Below are positions 62,005 to 64,000 of a stretch of DNA of 64,000 nucleotides, in pieces (position 1 is the first letter of the stretch; each line of letters starts with the position of its first letter). The DNA comes from Acidimicrobiia bacterium (GTDB lineage Bacteria; Actinomycetota; Acidimicrobiia; IMCC26256; JAENVU01), in the NCBI GenBank assembly GCA_025361725.1, contig JANYJV010000010.1, positions 1 through 64,000 of the forward strand, in the 5' to 3' direction. A program made the translations under genes and the position numbers. The notes under the pieces are model-generated. The model saw only the letters and a list, made by a program, of their open reading frames with translations. It was not told the origin of the DNA and made no database searches.

Positions 62005-63021
62005 ATGAGTGATCTCGTGCTTCAGACCGTGCCGCTCGGCGACCAATGGCCGACGATCGACCCATTCCTGTTCTGCGCCCACCACAACGACAACTTTCCG
62101 GCGGGCAACGCGCAGATGGGACCGGCGGCGCCGCTCGACGGCCGCAACATCGGCATGGACTTCGACAGCATCGACGGCTGGAACATGTACCACGGCTCGG
62201 TCGTCCCCGGATTTCCCCAACATCCTCACCGCGGTTTCGAGACCGTCACCATCGTCCGCAAAGGCCTCATCGACCACTCGGATTCGATGGGCGCCGCCGC
62301 GCGCTTCGGGCGCGGCGACGTGCAGTGGCTCACGGCCGGTCGCGGCGTGGTGCATTCCGAGATGTTCCCCCTGCTTGACGACTCCGCCCCCAATCCGACC
62401 GAGTTGTTCCAGATCTGGCTGAACCTTCCCAGCGCCGACAAGCTCACGGACCCGTACTTCACGATGATCTGGGATCGGGACGTCCCGCGTGTCACGAGCG
62501 TCGACGACGCGGGACGCACAACCGAAATCGCGGTCGTCGCCGGCGCCCTCGGTGACGCCGACGTACCGACACCGCCACCGAACTCATGGGCCGCACGGCC
62601 AGAGTCGGACGTCGCGATCTGGTTGATCCGGATGGAGCCCGGCGCGCGCTACCTGCTCCCTGCGGCCGAGGGCGCGGACACGGTCCGCACGCTCTACTGC
62701 TTCGAAGGCAACGGACTGACGATCGGCGGGACCACCGTGGGTCCCAACACCGGCGCGGTGCTGGACCCGCACCAGGACGCACCGCTCACCGCGGGCGAGG
62801 AACCGGTCGAGTGTCTCGTCCTCCAGGGCCGACCCATCGGTGAACCGGTCGAACGCTACGGACCGTTCGTGATGAACACCCGTGAGGAACTCGAGCAGGC
62901 CTTCAGCGACTACCGAGCGACCCAGTTCGGTGGCTGGCCGTGGCCGACCGACGATCCCGTCCACGAACGAGACACTGAACGGTTCGCCCGTCACGTCGAC
63001 GGACGGGTCGAGTCGGCGTAG
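62005..63021 (+). CDS. Pirin-family cupin protein
   Basis: 338 aa from the ATG giving MSDLVLQTVPLGDQWPTIDP. GFPQHPHRGFETVTIVRKGL carries the HxHRG iron-site residues, DHSDSMGAAARFGRGDVQWL and TAGRGVVHSEMFPL the third His and the Glu, so the N-terminal metal centre is complete. The C-terminal cupin (TLYCFEGNGLTIGGTTVG) is present. The chain is longer than typical pirins (about 230-290 aa), with an extended middle and tail (YFTMIWDRDVPRVTSVDDAG). Bacterial pirins include quercetinase-like and regulatory members. It converges with the small lipoprotein gene across a strong hairpin. Confidence 0.93.
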   Translation: MSDLVLQTVPLGDQWPTIDPFLFCAHHNDNFPAGNAQMGPAAPLDGRNIGMDFDSIDGWNMYHGSVVPGFPQHPHRGFETVTIVRKGLIDHSDSMGAAARFGRGDVQWLTAGRGVVHSEMFPLLDDSAPNPTELFQIWLNLPSADKLTDPYFTMIWDRDVPRVTSVDDAGRTTEIAVVAGALGDADVPTPPPNSWAARPESDVAIWLIRMEPGARYLLPAAEGADTVRTLYCFEGNGLTIGGTTVGPNTGAVLDPHQDAPLTAGEEPVECLVLQGRPIGEPVERYGPFVMNTREELEQAFSDYRATQFGGWPWPTDDPVHERDTERFARHVDGRVESA

Positions 63022-63036
63022 TCAGGACCTGACGCG

Positions 63037-63071
63037 TCGATCCGCCCGCCGGAAGCCGACGGGCGGATCGA
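63037..63071. terminator. 12-bp hairpin between convergent pirin and lipoprotein genes
   Basis: TCGATCCGCCCG and CGGGCGGATCGA are a perfect 12-bp stem with an 11-nt loop. It sits 15 bp after the pirin stop and 19 bp before the lipoprotein stop, so it can end both transcripts. There is no T-run. Confidence 0.85.
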
Positions 63072-63090
63072 GCGCGGATATTCGTTCGGT

Positions 63091-63690
63091 TCAGGAGCCC
63101 ATGGAGTTCGGGCTGATTCCGCAGTCCGAGAAGATCTTGAACGTCTCCGAGTTGCTACTCAGCGCGTCCGACACAGCCTTGGACGTCTTGGAACTCGTGC
63201 CGACCAGCGAACTCGCGATCGCCTTCTTCACCTCGGCCTTCGAGAGGACCTTCTCGAAGAAGCAGCGAACCTTCGCCTTCGGCAGCTTGCCGAACGACGA
63301 CGAGGTGCCTGCCTGCTTCATCACGAGATCGACGAAGTTGAAGCACTTCCCGTTCGTGATCACGCCGGCAACCTTCTCGGCCTGGACCGGCGAGAGCTTG
63401 GCCCCTGCGGCCTTGAACGGACCGTCCTTCGCGGCGAAGTCCTGCGGCGTGATTCCCTTCGCCTTCAGCGTGTCCACCCCGACCGCGTCGACCATGGCGG
63501 TGATCGCGCACTTGGCCTGGGTACGGGTGAAACCGTCCTTGGTCGCGGACGACCCGTTGTCGTAACTCTTCATCGCCGCGTCGACGTAGGGCTGACCGGC
63601 GCTTCCGGATGAACCACTCGTCGACGATCCGCTACTCCCGCACGCGGCGAGCAATCCGACCAGTCCGATGACCACGCTTCGACGCAACAT
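63091..63690 (-). CDS. Small Cys-rich lipoprotein of unknown function
   Basis: 199 aa from the ATG giving MLRRSVVIGLVGLLAACGSS, with GGAAGG/GGTCGAG upstream. LLAAC is the lipobox (Cys17), followed by a Ser/Gly-rich linker to about residue 35. The exported part repeats a helix-Cys pattern: TRTQAKCAITAMVDAVGV, TNGKCFNFVDLVMKQ, AKVRCFFEKVLSKAEVKKA and FSDCGISPNS, so four Cys could form two disulfides, like small helical cell-envelope proteins. I do not recognise the family. Upstream of it (63691-63980) the spacer holds no gene I can support. Confidence 0.85.
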   Translation of the reverse strand: MLRRSVVIGLVGLLAACGSSGSSTSGSSGSAGQPYVDAAMKSYDNGSSATKDGFTRTQAKCAITAMVDAVGVDTLKAKGITPQDFAAKDGPFKAAGAKLSPVQAEKVAGVITNGKCFNFVDLVMKQAGTSSSFGKLPKAKVRCFFEKVLSKAEVKKAIASSLVGTSSKTSKAVSDALSSNSETFKIFSDCGISPNSMGS

Positions 63691-63980
63691 TTCTCGACCT
63701 TCCAGCAGTTGAACATTGTCGTGTCCAAAAGGACTCGGCTCGTCCTGTCCACGGCTTGAGGATATGACGAATGCGGACCGGCGTCGGTCGATTCGGCGAC
63801 CGCCGAATATGCATCGGTTTCGCACGTTTTGCCTCGCACACCCATGCGCTTGCACCACCTTCGTCACGTCGCGTTCTGGGGCGGGTCGAGAGTTGCGTCG
63901 GCAAGTCGCCGGTCACCGACGGTCGGGATCATCGGAGTTAGGGTCGGTCCGTTGTCGATCCGCTCCGGGAAGCCAGTGCG

Positions 63981-64000
63981 ATGAACCGCGCGTCTGCGGC
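63981..64000 (+). CDS. Possible start of a gene continuing beyond the window
   Basis: ATGAACCGCGCGTCTGC at the very end follows GGGAAG about 8 nt upstream (CCGGGAAGCCAGTGCG), a reasonable ribosome site. Only six codons are visible, so the product is unknown; it would be the divergent neighbour of the small lipoprotein gene. Confidence 0.3.

Overview
The window is high-GC bacterial chromosome, densely coded on both strands. GTG starts, 1-4 nt stop/start overlaps and GGAGG-type ribosome sites are common. The gene content (many SDRs, a P450, Amidohydro_2 and MaoC proteins, a DUF302 protein, an S1P-lyase-like enzyme, lipoproteins with classical lipoboxes, a CGAAC-N4-GTTCG LexA-type box) fits an actinobacterium, most likely an Acidimicrobiia-like lineage. 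That placement is an inference from gene families; there is no rRNA or other phylogenetic marker here, and I saw no tRNA or CRISPR.

Region by region. 1-6.2 kb: the end of a large STAND-type ATPase, then a reverse-strand run of an MBL/flavodiiron-like protein and three small alpha+beta-barrel-sized proteins with a VOC gene remnant between them, then a secreted protein and a sulfotransferase. 6.2-13.8 kb: a decay zone holding pieces of IS256, IS4, ISAzo13 and IS6 transposases, an aroE-like pseudogene, MerR and methyltransferase fragments, and a UbiB/ABC1 kinase gene cut by an IS6 copy, with a 90-bp second copy of part of that gene beside the IS256 remnant. Intact genes in it are a membrane diguanylate cyclase, a DsbA-like protein and a DUF302 protein. 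14-21.3 kb: reverse-strand catabolic genes (carboxylesterase + Fe-alcohol dehydrogenase; lipoprotein esterase; amidohydrolase + P450 + serine hydrolase). 21.4-31 kb: surface or carbohydrate-related genes (SGNH esterase, methyltransferase, possible Fe(II) oxygenase, HAD, PmoA-like protein, an 883-aa glycosyltransferase fusion, a hydroxyacid dehydrogenase coupled to a broken sugar isomerase). 31-36.6 kb: a large lipoprotein of unknown function, then an FGGY kinase and S1P-lyase-like operon.

36.8-43 kb: a tightly overlapping reverse operon pgi-gnd-zwf-rpiA-histidine phosphatase (glucose-6-phosphate branch point and oxidative pentose phosphate pathway), followed by ccdA. 43.1-46 kb: a three-gene cassette (beta-class DNA methyltransferase with a nuclease-like tail, a 104-aa protein, a 332-aa protein with nuclease-like motifs) behind a perfect LexA-type palindrome; this is the best candidate for an under-described system. 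46-64 kb: SDR and hydrolases, a two-gene ABC exporter, a divergent FtsH-like protease, DUF4395, rfbC, a flavin reductase, an MBL hydrolase, an ABC-2 transporter pair, an epoxide-hydrolase-like protein, a CDF transporter coupled to a DUF305 protein, MaoC, pirin and a small lipoprotein.

Two repeat families stand out. A palindrome-containing element of about 80 bp is inserted in the same reading frame inside two unrelated genes (22.8 and 26.05 kb), reminiscent of Rickettsia palindromic elements. A 59-bp hairpin repeat occurs at 21.39 and 47.72 kb next to gene 3' ends.
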